A DNA stretch of 64,000 bases from Mesorhizobium sp. WSM2240. GTDB lineage: Bacteria; Pseudomonadota; Alphaproteobacteria; Rhizobiales; Rhizobiaceae. The notes beneath the pieces are model-generated. The model did not search any database. It was not told where the DNA came from and saw only the letters and a program-made list of their open reading frames with translations. Positions 47,946 through 57,505 of this stretch are shown here, piece after piece. The position numbers and the translations under genes are program-made. The stretch is taken from NCBI RefSeq assembly GCF_040438645.1, contig NZ_CP159253.1, positions 2,728,001 through 2,792,000 of the forward strand, read 5' to 3'. Position 1 is the stretch's first letter. Each line of letters opens with the position of its first letter.

Positions 47946-48902
47946 TTATCCCGCCATGGCCTTCGCTTGATCCAGCAACCGTCGCGCCATGCCTGATCCA
48001 ACCACCAGGTGCGAGCAAAGGCCGCCGGCAATGGCAGCGATCAACGGCTCGAATTTCTTGTCTTCCTGCACCACCATCAATCGCTTCGGTATGGCGCGCA
48101 AGGATCGCAGATCGGCCGATATGACCCGGCGGTTGTAGCTGCAGTCGAGTGCCGCGCCCTTGGCGTCGATGATCTGCCCGGCGACAACGCCGGCAGCGCC
48201 CCTCTGGCGCAAGGCGTCCATCTCGTCGGGGCTGAGCGCTCCGCATTTGACGACATGGCTGTCGGCGTCGACCGTGCCAACCGAATAAAGCGCGAGGTCG
48301 CAATCCGAAATACTGGCAAGCTGCTCGCGGATCACCGGTTCGGCGCGCAGATCGCGCGCCAGCGCCTCGGTCGTCAGCACCAGCGGCGCGTAGAAATTGA
48401 TGCCCTTGGCGTTAAGCCGCCGCGCGATCTCCATCGTGCACTGGTCGGGCCGGTAGGAATATGGCGCGCCGAGATTGCCGCAGAGCTGCACCACCGTCAC
48501 ATCCTGCAGATCCGCGTAGGACATGATGTCGGCGATCGCATAGACCGTCCTGCCCCAGGCGACGCCGATGCGATCGCCCTTGCGGACCAGTTCGAGGAAC
48601 ACGCTCGCCGCCAGCACAGGCACCTCAGCCGTGGGATCGGCGGCCTGGTCATTCTGCGGCGCGATCCAGACGGCATCGAGCTTCAGCGCATCCTCGAGCT
48701 GGCGCGCCAGCACGTCTTCGGCGAAAAGCTGGGTAGAGGTCGAGATGTTGACGATGCCTGTCTCGCGCGCCTTGCGCAGGTACATGGCGACGGAAGCCCG
48801 CGAAATATCGAGCTGCTTCGCCACCTCGTCCTGCCGCAGGCCATGCGCATAATACAGCCAGGCGGCCTTGTGGATGATCTGTTCTGCCGGACGGATTGCC
48901 AT
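47946..48902 (-). CDS. SorC/DeoR-type sugar-binding transcriptional regulator
   Basis: A 318-residue regulator. The N-terminal helix-turn-helix is at about residues 21-48 (LRQDEVAKQLDISRASVAMYL), followed by the SorC sugar-phosphate-binding domain with VFLELVRKGDRIGVAWGRT and VVQLCGNLGAPYS. It lies 82 bases upstream of the aldolase/dehydrogenase gene and faces the same way, so it probably controls that gene in response to a phosphorylated sugar. Known rhizobial rha regulators are DeoR-type, which argues for a different sugar here. Ribosome site GAGGGAGG precedes the ATG. Confidence 0.88.
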   Translation of the reverse strand: MAIRPAEQIIHKAAWLYYAHGLRQDEVAKQLDISRASVAMYLRKARETGIVNISTSTQLFAEDVLARQLEDALKLDAVWIAPQNDQAADPTAEVPVLAASVFLELVRKGDRIGVAWGRTVYAIADIMSYADLQDVTVVQLCGNLGAPYSYRPDQCTMEIARRLNAKGINFYAPLVLTTEALARDLRAEPVIREQLASISDCDLALYSVGTVDADSHVVKCGALSPDEMDALRQRGAAGVVAGQIIDAKGAALDCSYNRRVISADLRSLRAIPKRLMVVQEDKKFEPLIAAIAGGLCSHLVVGSGMARRLLDQAKAMAG

Positions 48903-48981
48903 TGCGCCTCCCTCTCGACATTAGTCATGGCCGCTGACAAAAGTCAAACTGGCTTACACCTCGGCTCGGCGGTCTGCCTGA

Positions 48982-49275
48982 TCAAGCAGATTGCGCTACG
49001 ACATCCGCGGAATAGCGCAGTTCGCGCAACGGCCGCACCTCGCGCGTGGCCTCGGCGTAGATCGGATCGGCCTTGTAGGCGGCAAGCGCTTCGGCATCCG
49101 GGAACTCGGCATAGACGACGACATCCACCTCGTCGGACAGCGGATCCACTTTGGTATTGAGAGAAACCTCGAAACGGCTGGAATGGGGGATGGCGGCGAG
49201 CCGGGAAAGGCCGGTGCGAACGGCTTCCACATCCTCGCGCCGCTTTGCGCTGAAAAACACGATATGCCGGATCAA
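48982..49275 (-). CDS. Dabb-domain protein (stress-responsive alpha/beta barrel)
   Basis: A 97-residue single-domain protein with the Dabb start MIRHIVFFSAKR and the conserved VDVVVYAEFPDAEALAAYKADP. Such dimeric ferredoxin-like proteins are common companions of sugar and aromatic catabolism genes. The gene is directly upstream of the SorC regulator on the same strand (gap 79 bases), so it may belong with that locus. Confidence 0.85.
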   Translation of the reverse strand: MIRHIVFFSAKRREDVEAVRTGLSRLAAIPHSSRFEVSLNTKVDPLSDEVDVVVYAEFPDAEALAAYKADPIYAEATREVRPLRELRYSADVVAQSA

Positions 49276-49371
49276 AATCGCCTCCGCCGGAAGAAATGCG
49301 AGGCGTTTTCGGCCGGCGGGGTTCCGGCGTCAACCGCATCCGGGCCGGATGTGCTGAACTGACGCTGCCGC

Positions 49372-49500
49372 TCAGCCGGTTATGAAACTCATTATATGCC
49401 GGAGTTCACGGACCCCCGCATCCAGGTAACGGCCACCATTGTAGCCGCCGTCCCAGATCAGGAAGCCGGTGACGAGGCAAATTCCGATCACATAGCGCAT
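49372..49500 (-). CDS. small hypothetical membrane protein (42 aa)
   Basis: A 42-residue frame, MRYVIGICLVTGFLIWDGGY onward, ending FITG. One hydrophobic helix is followed by a charged tail (RYLDAGVRELRHIM). The pattern helix-WDGGYNGGRYLDA looks like small conserved proteins I remember from rhizobial genomes, with (Y/W)D and NGxY signatures. G-rich GGGTAGGG precedes the ATG. It has no neighbour close enough to suggest a role. Confidence 0.6.
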   Translation of the reverse strand: MRYVIGICLVTGFLIWDGGYNGGRYLDAGVRELRHIMSFITG

Positions 49501-49851
49501 GCCCTACCCCCGAGGCGGACTTTTTTTGCCGCACGATGCCTGCCGTGCACCCACTTTGGTGATTGCCGTCGAAACTGCAAGGCCCGACCGGTTGCGCGAT
49601 ATCTTTTGATTTCGCGTGTGCACATCCAAGCGGCGTCGCCAGCTACGTTCGGCGGACGAGCTCGCCTGGCACAGCGGCGCCAGCCTCCTGTCTCTTGAAC
49701 TTCCCTTTGGCGGCAATGAAGGTCGTGACCCTGCACCAGGAGCCAAGCCGGCGAATAACCGGAGGTTGCGGATTTCGCCCGGCAGTATCATGATGCGGAA
49801 CAGCGTGCGCCGGCAAGGCATTGCAATACATGATCTAATCAGAGCTGTGCG
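49501..49851. other. intergenic region upstream of cfa
   Basis: A 351-base gap between the divergent 42-residue frame and cfa. It should hold the cfa promoter. Open frames on both strands show no recognisable protein; there is no clear hairpin or RNA gene. Near 49833 the AT-rich TTGCAATACATGATCTAATC is a possible promoter part, unproven. Confidence 0.45.
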
Positions 49852-51108
49852 ATGAAAAGGGACGGCATTGAGGAGACCGCTGCGGACGGGGCCATCCGCC
49901 TCCACGCGGGAAATTTCGCCGAGGTCGCAAGAGGGCTGCCCTCCAAAGCGCGAATGGTGCTTTCGGCGGCGATGAACCTCGCACACGGCACGCTGAAGAT
50001 CACCATGCCCGATGGCCGCGCGGTCGTCGTCGGCGGAAAATCGCCCGGCCCTTCCGCGCAGATCATCCTGAAGAACTGGCGGCTGCCCAGCCGCGCCTTC
50101 ACCGGCGGCACGATTGGCGTGGCCGAATCATACATGGACGGCGACTGGGAAAGCCCGGACGTGACGAGTTTTCTGGAACTGTTCGTGGTCAACGCCGAAG
50201 CCGGCGAGAAGGTCGCCGGCGGCGCGAGTTGGCTGCTCACCACCGTCCAGCGGCTGCGCCATTGGCTCAACGAAAACACCCGCACCGGCTCGAAGAAGAA
50301 CATCTCCGCCCACTACGATCTCGGCAACGCCTTCTACAGGCAGTGGCTCGACCCGAGCATGACCTATTCGTCCGCGCTGTTTTCGGCCGGCGCCAACGAT
50401 CTCCAAAGCGCGCAGGTGGCGAAATACCGCGCGCTGGCCAGGGATGTCGGCATCGGCGAGCGCGACCATGTGCTGGAAATCGGCTGCGGCTGGGGCGGCT
50501 TCGCCGAATTCGCCGCCCGCGAGATCGGCTGCCGCGTCACCGGCCTGACGATCAGCCGCGAGCAGCATGACTTCGCTGCCGAGCGCATCGCCAAAGCCGG
50601 GCTTTCCGACAAGGTCGAGATCAAGCTGCAGGATTATCGCGACGAAAAAGGCAAATACGACCGCATCGCCTCGATAGAGATGTTCGAGGCGGTCGGCGAA
50701 AAATACTGGCCCGTATTCTTCGGCAAGGTGAAAGATTGCCTCAGGGCCGGCGGCACCGCCGGCATGCAGATCATCACCATCAACGAGGCGGCCTACAGGC
50801 TCTACCGCAAGCGGCCTGATTTCATCCAGCGCTACGTCTTCCCCGGCGGCATGCTGCCGACGCCGGCGATCCTGAAGTCGCTCGGCGCCGAACAAGGCCT
50901 GTCCTTCATGCGCGAGCGGGTTTTCGCGCAGGACTACGCCCGCACGCTGGCCGAATGGCGGCTGCGCTTCTGGGAATCCTGGGAAAAGATCGTGCCGCTT
51001 GGCTTCGACGACCGCTTCAAGAAGCTGTGGGAGTTTTATCTCCACTACTGCGAGGCTGGTTTTCGCGCCGAATACATCGATGTCAGGCAGGTGGTGTACA
51101 AGGCCTGA
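49852..51108 (+). CDS. cfa: cyclopropane-fatty-acyl-phospholipid synthase
   Basis: A 418-residue SAM-dependent enzyme adding a methylene bridge to unsaturated membrane acyl chains, important for acid and stationary-phase survival. The SAM loop VLEIGCGWGGFAEF is at about residues 207-220. Other marks are ISAHYDLGNAFYRQWLDPSMTYSSALF (in part) and YVFPGGMLPTP. The C-terminus YIDVRQVVYKA is later repeated at 52210-52254. Normal length. Confidence 0.95.
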   Translation: MKRDGIEETAADGAIRLHAGNFAEVARGLPSKARMVLSAAMNLAHGTLKITMPDGRAVVVGGKSPGPSAQIILKNWRLPSRAFTGGTIGVAESYMDGDWESPDVTSFLELFVVNAEAGEKVAGGASWLLTTVQRLRHWLNENTRTGSKKNISAHYDLGNAFYRQWLDPSMTYSSALFSAGANDLQSAQVAKYRALARDVGIGERDHVLEIGCGWGGFAEFAAREIGCRVTGLTISREQHDFAAERIAKAGLSDKVEIKLQDYRDEKGKYDRIASIEMFEAVGEKYWPVFFGKVKDCLRAGGTAGMQIITINEAAYRLYRKRPDFIQRYVFPGGMLPTPAILKSLGAEQGLSFMRERVFAQDYARTLAEWRLRFWESWEKIVPLGFDDRFKKLWEFYLHYCEAGFRAEYIDVRQVVYKA

Positions 51109-51181
51109 TTGTCGGCTTTCGCCCTGAAAGCGCCTTATGCCCGGCTAGGTTGCTCATTCACTGAGTCCGGTCTGGCAACAC

Positions 51182-52204
51182 ATGAAGAAACGCACAATCA
51201 TCCTTCTTGCTCTGATTGCCGCCGGCGCGGCAATCTACATCAACAACACGTCGCTTCTTTCGAGCCGTGCGGCAGGCGAGCCGGTGATCCTCGCCCATCG
51301 CGGTCTTGCCCAGTCCTACGGCCGGACCGGTCTCACCGGCGAAACCTGCACGGCCGAGAGGATGCTGCCGCCACGCCACGACTATCTGGAAAACACCATA
51401 CGGTCGATGGAAGCGGCTTTCGAGCTCGGCGCGGATGTGCTGGAGCTCGACGTTCATCCAACGACCGACGGCAAGTTTGCTGTCTTCCACGACTGGACGC
51501 TCGACTGCCGCACCGAAGGCTCAGGCAGGACGCGCGACCACTCCATGGCCGAATTGAAAAAGCTTGATGTCGGCTACGGTTATACAGCCGACGGCGGCAA
51601 GACCTTCCCGTTTCGCGGGCAAGGCGCCGGTCTTATGCCATCACTCGACGAGGTGCTCGCCCGTTTCCCCGACCGCCGATTCCACATCAACGTCAAAAGC
51701 AGCGACGCCGCGGAGGGCGAGAAGCTTGCTGCCTATCTGGCGGATCTCCCGCCGCCTCGACGCGCGCTGCTGACCGTCTATGGCGGCAACGAGCCCGTCG
51801 CGGCGGTGAAGCAGGCTCTGCCGGACATGCGCACGCTTTCCCGCCATTCACTGACCCGCTGCATCCTGCAATACGCCGCCTTGGGCTGGAGCGGCTATGT
51901 ACCGGAACGGTGCCGCGGCACGACGCTGCTGATCCCGATCAATGTGGCCGGGTGGCTGTGGGGTTGGCCGGACCGCTTTCTCGATCGCATGGACGCGGCT
52001 GAAACTCAAATATTCCTGCTCGGCCCCTATGCCGGCGGCGGTTTCTCGGAAGGTCTTGATGACCCGGAGCTGATCAAAAACCTTCCGGCCGGCTATTCCG
52101 GCGGCATCTCCACCGACGCGCTGGACCTCATCGCGCCGGAAATCGCACATCGCCCCGCTTCAACGGGCAGCGATAGCCGCGCTGCCTCCGTCGCCACGAA
52201 GTAG
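51182..52204 (+). CDS. glycerophosphodiester phosphodiesterase family protein
   Basis: A 340-residue GDPD-fold protein with an N-terminal hydrophobic anchor (IILLALIAAGAAIYI). The active-site marks ILAHRGLAQ (H39, R40) and LELDVHPTTDGKFAVFHDWTL (in part) are present, with NVKSSD later. It would split glycerophosphodiesters outside or at the inner membrane. It sits between the intact cfa gene and a 45-base copy of the cfa 3' end, so it may have been inserted or rearranged into this place. Confidence 0.85.
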   Translation: MKKRTIILLALIAAGAAIYINNTSLLSSRAAGEPVILAHRGLAQSYGRTGLTGETCTAERMLPPRHDYLENTIRSMEAAFELGADVLELDVHPTTDGKFAVFHDWTLDCRTEGSGRTRDHSMAELKKLDVGYGYTADGGKTFPFRGQGAGLMPSLDEVLARFPDRRFHINVKSSDAAEGEKLAAYLADLPPPRRALLTVYGGNEPVAAVKQALPDMRTLSRHSLTRCILQYAALGWSGYVPERCRGTTLLIPINVAGWLWGWPDRFLDRMDAAETQIFLLGPYAGGGFSEGLDDPELIKNLPAGYSGGISTDALDLIAPEIAHRPASTGSDSRAASVATK

Positions 52205-52209
52205 GTCTA

Positions 52210-52254
52210 CGCGCCGAATACATTGATGTCAGGCAGGTGGCCTACAAGGACTGA
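52210..52254 (+). pseudogene. duplicated 3' end of cfa
   Basis: Forty-five bases, matching 51064-51108 (last 14 codons and stop of cfa) at 41 of 45 positions, read RAEYIDVRQVAYKD then stop. Nothing upstream of it resembles cfa. Three codons change at the protein level at most, so this is a relic of a second cfa or of a rearrangement around the GDPD gene. Confidence 0.85.
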
Positions 52255-52277
52255 GCGCGCGAACTCCATACCTCGTC

Positions 52278-53312
52278 TCACCTGATGGCAAAGAGCAGCA
52301 CCAGGCCGCCGGCATAGACGATCAGCACTGCCCAGCTGTCGATGCCCAACCGCCCCAGCGTCCGGTCCCGCCGCTCGATAAGGCCGGACACGTACAACAG
52401 CGTGAGCATTATGCCGAGCAGCGCTGCCATCTGCGAGAAGACGCCGACCTCGTTGAAGATCGGGCCTCCCGCATAGACGGCGTCGATCAGAAAGACGAGC
52501 GAGACATCGATGATGTTTGTCCCGAATATGTCGGAAAAGGCCATCGAGTAACGTTTGAGTCGAACGGCAGCCAGGACTGTCGAAATTTCGGGCAGCGAGG
52601 TTGCGGCGCCGACCAGCGTTGCGCCGAAAAAATTTGCGCCGAGCCCCGTCTGCTCAGCGAGCACCTCGCTGGTGCGGGCCAGAGCATAGCCGGCGACGAA
52701 AATCACGGCTCCCGCTCCCACTGTCAGCAGGATTGCGCTGCGCAGATCATACGGCCTTTCTTCCTCATCCTTCCCCTCCCAGAGATCAGGAAGATTGATC
52801 GGACGCCAGCTCGCATTCTCCTTCTGCCTCGCGATCAGCCAGAGCAGACCGCCGGCCGCGAAAAGAACCGCTGTGGACCACGCGCCGACCCCAAAGATGG
52901 CCACGTCGCCGACGCCAATTGCGATGGCGACAATCGCCAGCAGCAGGCAGCAGCAGACGCCCTGAAGCAGCACCGTCGGGCGTCCGATCACGAATGAGAG
53001 CGCCCGTGCTCCGAGCACGTAATCGCCAATGGCCAGGATGACCACCTGCAATGCGACCCCGCCGAGCAGATTGTTTGTGGCCAGCGCCGCCGCGCCGCTC
53101 AGACTGGCGCTGACGGTCACAGCAACTTCGGGCAGCGAGGTGATGCCGCCCAGGATCATCATACCGATCAGCGCCGATCCAAGCCCAGTCAGATTGGCGA
53201 GGGCGTCAGCGTAAGTCGCCAGTTTTACGCCGGCCCACCAGACGACTGCGGCGCAGACGCCAAAAATCGCCAGGTTCAGCAACAGGGGAAAGGATGCGAA
53301 GTCGAGAGACAT
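52278..53312 (-). CDS. sodium/calcium-exchanger family cation antiporter
   Basis: A 344-residue membrane protein with about 10-11 helices made of two inverted halves. Each half has the family's alpha repeat: GGITSLPEVAVTVSASL in the first and GAATSLPEISTVLAAV in the second, with the conserved acidic residue. The central loop with WEGKDEEERPYD is charged and cytoplasmic. The transported ion cannot be told from sequence. The ATG at 53312 is used; a TTG at 53321 is also in frame. Confidence 0.9.
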   Translation of the reverse strand: MSLDFASFPLLLNLAIFGVCAAVVWWAGVKLATYADALANLTGLGSALIGMMILGGITSLPEVAVTVSASLSGAAALATNNLLGGVALQVVILAIGDYVLGARALSFVIGRPTVLLQGVCCCLLLAIVAIAIGVGDVAIFGVGAWSTAVLFAAGGLLWLIARQKENASWRPINLPDLWEGKDEEERPYDLRSAILLTVGAGAVIFVAGYALARTSEVLAEQTGLGANFFGATLVGAATSLPEISTVLAAVRLKRYSMAFSDIFGTNIIDVSLVFLIDAVYAGGPIFNEVGVFSQMAALLGIMLTLLYVSGLIERRDRTLGRLGIDSWAVLIVYAGGLVLLFAIR

Positions 53313-53480
53313 TCCGCTCAAACCAAGCCCGGCCGAATGGTTCCCGATGCCTGCGAACTCTGCCGCAAGCCGGAAGATGAAACCATGGCCGTGGAAATGC
53401 GTTCGGTTTCATCCAGCGCCCGCACATGATTGCTTTGGACGCGTTCAGTGCGAGCGCCTCAAAGGATAAAGGAGGCCAAG

Positions 53481-53852
53481 ATGAAACGGTTCCTGACGGC
53501 TGCCGGCCTGATGCTTGCAAGCACCGTGGCCGCAACGGCTCAGACTTCGGCGCCCGGCTGCGGCGACATCGGCATCACCCCCACCCCGCAACTCGACGAA
53601 GCCTGCAATGGAGTCGACAGTTTAACGACATCCACCATTCCCGATGCAGGTTCGCCCGGCCTTCAGCCAGGCAACTCGATCGGCGGAACGACATCCACCC
53701 TTCCCGGAGCGCCGGAGGGAATGCCGCCCTTGATTGTTCCGAACGATCCGCTGGGCACAGGAAATCGCGACGCCTCCGGCGGCTTGTCGTCTTCCGGCGA
53801 CCTGTCGCCCGGCCGCCGATCGGGCGCGATACAATCACCGTCAGTGGACTAG
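53481..53852 (+). CDS. hypothetical secreted low-complexity protein
   Basis: A 123-residue protein with a clear signal peptide (MKRFLTAAGLMLASTVAATA, cleavage near AQ). The mature part is Gly/Ser/Pro/Thr-rich and contains two related units, TTSTIPDAGSPG and TTSTLPGAPEG. Two cysteines (CGD, CNG) flank the first unit. GGAGG 5 bases ahead of the ATG supports the start. No family recognised. Confidence 0.75.
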   Translation: MKRFLTAAGLMLASTVAATAQTSAPGCGDIGITPTPQLDEACNGVDSLTTSTIPDAGSPGLQPGNSIGGTTSTLPGAPEGMPPLIVPNDPLGTGNRDASGGLSSSGDLSPGRRSGAIQSPSVD

Positions 53853-53913
53853 CTTCGGCCGATAAGGCGGCTCGCCATGGGCGGACCGCCTTTCCAGATC
53901 GCTCAGACCTGCC

Positions 53914-55890
53914 CTACAGTGTGATGCGGTACTTCGAGAACCCTTCCGCCCCCTCGCCGGCTGGTTCGATCTTCACGCTCTTCAAATCGGCGATGAAGTC
54001 TTTCGCCTTGGGCCCGGTTTCGAAGATCACGCTCGTTCCCTCCATCGGCGCGAACGACCAGTTGGCGTCGGCAGACGGATTGATCGTGCCCTGCTCGACA
54101 ATGTAGCGCACGATCACGTCGCGGTTGGTGTCCGGCGCCTCGAAAATGAGCTTGGAGGCGTTGATCTCCGGGAAATTGCCGCCGCCGCCGGCGCGGTAAT
54201 TGTTGGAGGCGACCACGAATTTCTGCGCTGGATCGACCGGCTTGCCGTCGAACATCAGGTCGACGATGCGGTTCGAGCTCGCATTGAGCATTGCGCCCTT
54301 GGGATCGTATTTCGGCGGCTGGCCGAGGTCGATCTTGTGGGTCACGCCGTCGATCACGTCGAAATTATAGGACGGGAAATCCGGATTGATCAGCGGCTGG
54401 TCGGCCTTGCCCGGCTCGATGGCGTTGAAGATGCCGGCCGACATTTCCAGCCATTCCTTCACCTGCGCGCCGGTGATCGCCACCGCCTGCACCGTATTGG
54501 GATAGAGATAGAGGTCGGCGACGTTCTTGATCGCCACGTCGCCGGCGGGCACGTCGGTATAATAGTCCGCGCCGCCGCGGCCGCCGGACTTGAAGGGAGC
54601 CGCCGCCGAAAGCACCGGCAGGTCCTTGTGCTCGGTGTCCTTCAGCATGTCCTTGATGTACCAGATCTGCGCCTGGCTGACGATCTGCACGGACGGATCG
54701 TCGGCCACCAGCGCGAAATAGGAGTGCAGCGGCGCGGAAGTCTTGCCGACAGGCGTGCGGACATATTTCAGCGTCGCCTCGTGATCGTCCTTGGCCGCGG
54801 CTTCGACCTCGGCCTTGCTTTCGACCTCCGGCACCACCTTCTTCTCGACCCGCTTGAAGATCGGCCGCGCCTCGGATGTGGAGCCGGCGATCTTCCATTG
54901 ATTGCCGTCGCGCTCGAGCATCAGGTCGATCAGGCCGAGATGCGAGCCCCAGAAGCCGCCCATCACGCCCGGCTTGCCGCCGATCGTGCCCTTGGCATTG
55001 TCGAGACCTTCAACGCCGTCGAATTTGGTTCCGGGAAAATCAAGGTGGCTGTGTCCCGTCACGATCGCGTCGATGCCGTCGACGCCGGCAAGCAGCAGCG
55101 AGGCGTTTTCGAGATTCTCGGCATATTGCGCCGGCCCGATTCCGGAGTGCGACAGCGCGATGATGATCTCGGCGCCCTCTTCCTTCATCCGCGGTACCCA
55201 GGCTTGCGCCGCCTTGACGATGTCGCGCGTCATCGCTTTGCCCTGCAGATGGCGCGAGTCCCAGGTCATGATCTGCGGCGGCACGAAACCGATCAAGCCA
55301 ATGCGGATAGGATGCTCAGCGCCGGCGCCATCCTTGATCTTCCTGTCAAGGATTATGTACGGCTTCAGGAAAAGCTCGTCCTTGGTCGCGTCGGCGGCGA
55401 GTTGGCCTTTTGTAAGGTTGGCGCAGACGAACGGAAACTTCGCGCCATCGAGCACCTTGAACAGGAAGTCGAGCCCGTAATTGAACTCGTGATTGCCCAT
55501 GGTCGAGCAGTCGTAGCCCAGCGTGTTCATCGCCTTGATGATCGGATGGACGTCGCCATCCTTCATGCCGCGCTCATAGGCGATGTAGTCGCCCATCGGG
55601 TTGCCCTGCAGGAAGTCGCCATTGTCGACGAGGATCGAATTGGTCGCTTCAGCGCGGATGGCGTCGATGATGGAAGCCGTGCGCGCCACGCCCATCGTGT
55701 CGTTCGGCTTGTCGGCATAGTAGTCGTAGGGGAAGACGTGGACGTGCAGGTCCGTCGTTTCCATGATCCGCAGATGCGCCTGGTTGGCCTGGGCGCGCGC
55801 CAAAAACGGATGCAGCATCACCAGCGCGCCGCTCGCCGCCGTGCCCGCCAGAAAGGAGCGACGCGAAATCGGGTGAAGCATGTGGGACAT
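53914..55890 (-). CDS. cpdB: 2',3'-cyclic-nucleotide 2'-phosphodiesterase / 3'-nucleotidase
   Basis: A 658-residue periplasmic enzyme of the 5'-nucleotidase superfamily that scavenges nucleotides. The Tat-type signal [18 protein letters not shown] precedes the calcineurin-like domain with [32 protein letters not shown] and GHSHLDFPG as metal ligands. The C-terminal 5'_nucleotid_C domain includes [20 protein letters not shown] ahead of the ATG at 55890 supports the start; the frame is open to 56064. Confidence 0.94.
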   Translation of the reverse strand: MSHMLHPISRRSFLAGTAASGALVMLHPFLARAQANQAHLRIMETTDLHVHVFPYDYYADKPNDTMGVARTASIIDAIRAEATNSILVDNGDFLQGNPMGDYIAYERGMKDGDVHPIIKAMNTLGYDCSTMGNHEFNYGLDFLFKVLDGAKFPFVCANLTKGQLAADATKDELFLKPYIILDRKIKDGAGAEHPIRIGLIGFVPPQIMTWDSRHLQGKAMTRDIVKAAQAWVPRMKEEGAEIIIALSHSGIGPAQYAENLENASLLLAGVDGIDAIVTGHSHLDFPGTKFDGVEGLDNAKGTIGGKPGVMGGFWGSHLGLIDLMLERDGNQWKIAGSTSEARPIFKRVEKKVVPEVESKAEVEAAAKDDHEATLKYVRTPVGKTSAPLHSYFALVADDPSVQIVSQAQIWYIKDMLKDTEHKDLPVLSAAAPFKSGGRGGADYYTDVPAGDVAIKNVADLYLYPNTVQAVAITGAQVKEWLEMSAGIFNAIEPGKADQPLINPDFPSYNFDVIDGVTHKIDLGQPPKYDPKGAMLNASSNRIVDLMFDGKPVDPAQKFVVASNNYRAGGGGNFPEINASKLIFEAPDTNRDVIVRYIVEQGTINPSADANWSFAPMEGTSVIFETGPKAKDFIADLKSVKIEPAGEGAEGFSKYRITL

Positions 55891-55996
55891 TGTGTTCTTC
55901 CTCCTGGAACTGAAGTTCGAAAAAATCGACGCAGAAACAGTGAGTTTCGCGCCGAATTTTTTGCAAGTCCAGCAGGATCGGATGACAGGCGCATGA

Positions 55997-57304
55997 CTAT
56001 CGCAAGGATCTGGCGTCACGCGAATCCGTAAGCGTTTCGGCTTCGCCATCGCCGCTCTGCGCACCCTGCGTGATCAGGCGGGCGCTGCGTTGCCCGGTCG
56101 AATAGATCCATAACCAGCTCAGTGAAACCGTCAGCCGGTTCCTGAGTCCGATCAGGAAATAAATGTGGGCGATGCCCCAGATCCACCAGGCGATCCAGCC
56201 GGTGAGCTTGATCCGGCCGAAGTCGATAACGGCGGCGCGCTTTCCGATCGTCGCCAAATCGCCGTCGTGCTTGTAGGTGAATGGCCGCGGCGCGGCATCT
56301 CCCGCAAGGCGTCTCCGGACCGTCTCCGCGACATGCCTGCCCTGCTGCTTGGCGGCCGGCGCCACGCCCGGCACAAGCCTGCCGTCGGTCCATTCGACAT
56401 GGGCGGTATCGCCGACGGCGAAGATCTCGGGATGTCCGGGCACCGTCAGATCCGGCTCGACGATGATCCGGCCGACGCGATCGGCGGCAACGCCCAGCCA
56501 TTCGGCCGCAGGCGAAGCAGCCACGCCTGCCGCCCAGATGATCGTCTTTGCCGGCAGGTGCACTCCGCCGAACACCACGCCATCGGCATTGCATTCCGAA
56601 ACCGGCCGGCCAAGCTCGACCGTGACGCCCAGCCTTTGCAGCGCATCCTTCGCGTAGGCGGAGAGTTCCGGTTTGAAACCCGGCAGCAAGCGCTCGCCGG
56701 CCTCGACCAGCACGACTTTTGCGTCGCGCGTATCGATGTTGCGAAATTCACCCGTCAGCGTATCGTGCGCCAGTTCGGCGATCGTGCCGGCCAACTCCAC
56801 GCCGGTCGGCCCTCCGCCGATGATCACGAGCGTCATCAGTGCGCGGCGCTTCTCCGGGTCGGTCTCGCGCTCGGCCTGTTCAAAACCGAGCAGGATGCGC
56901 CGGCGGATCGTGGTCGCATCCTCCAGCGTCTTCAAGCCGGGCGCGAATGGTTCCCACTCGTCATGGCCGAAATAGGCGTGCCGCGCGCCCGTAGCCAGCA
57001 CCAGCGTGTCGTAGGCGACCGCATCCCCGCCTTCGAGCAGAACGCGCTTTGACGTCGCATCGACCCCGACGACCGTGCCCAAAAGCGTCGTCACTTCCTT
57101 GCGCCTGCGCAGGAGATACCGCACCGGCCAGGCAATTTCCGACGTCGCGAGCGACGTGGTCGCGACCTGGTAGAGCAGCGGCTGGAAAAGATGGTGATTG
57201 CGCCGGTCTATGATCGTGACGCGTACCGGCGCGCCGCCGAGCGCACGCGTGAACTCCAGGCCGCCGAAACCGGCGCCCACGACGACGACATGATGAATTG
57301 CCAT
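55997..57304 (-). CDS. ndh: type II NADH dehydrogenase (NDH-2)
   Basis: A 435-residue FAD-dependent, non-pumping NADH:quinone oxidoreductase. The N-terminal FAD loop [13 protein letters not shown] and the NADH loop [15 protein letters not shown] are clear, as are the QPLLYQVAT and VGDTAHVEW segments. The C-terminal membrane-anchor region has [17 protein letters not shown]. With complex I encoded in the same window, the cell can switch between pumping and non-pumping NADH oxidation. Start at ATG 57304 by family. Confidence 0.93.
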   Translation of the reverse strand: MAIHHVVVVGAGFGGLEFTRALGGAPVRVTIIDRRNHHLFQPLLYQVATTSLATSEIAWPVRYLLRRRKEVTTLLGTVVGVDATSKRVLLEGGDAVAYDTLVLATGARHAYFGHDEWEPFAPGLKTLEDATTIRRRILLGFEQAERETDPEKRRALMTLVIIGGGPTGVELAGTIAELAHDTLTGEFRNIDTRDAKVVLVEAGERLLPGFKPELSAYAKDALQRLGVTVELGRPVSECNADGVVFGGVHLPAKTIIWAAGVAASPAAEWLGVAADRVGRIIVEPDLTVPGHPEIFAVGDTAHVEWTDGRLVPGVAPAAKQQGRHVAETVRRRLAGDAAPRPFTYKHDGDLATIGKRAAVIDFGRIKLTGWIAWWIWGIAHIYFLIGLRNRLTVSLSWLWIYSTGQRSARLITQGAQSGDGEAETLTDSRDARSLR

Positions 57305-57505
57305 ATTGTACTGCCGCAATCCGAAGTGATGCCCACTCGATGATGGGGCGTAGCGCTGCCCGGCACAACCCCGCACTCGCGACCGCGACAATGAGAGGCA
57401 ATCGCCTCATCCTTGTCATAAATGCTTGGTCGTCCCATGTCGCGAATACACATGCCGCTTGCCGACGCTGGGACTAGCTTCGAGGGCAAAGGATTGAGGT
57501 AACCA

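Noticed and set aside
49396-49698. Plus-strand frame between the Dabb and cfa genes
   Set aside because: It overlaps the better-supported 42-residue minus-strand frame, has no family pattern and no good ribosome site.
57305-57505. Possible 6S RNA upstream of the 5-formyl-THF cyclo-ligase gene
   Set aside because: 6S RNA often sits beside this gene type, but I could not fold a closing stem and central bubble here, and the neighbour zapA is missing. No support from sequence.
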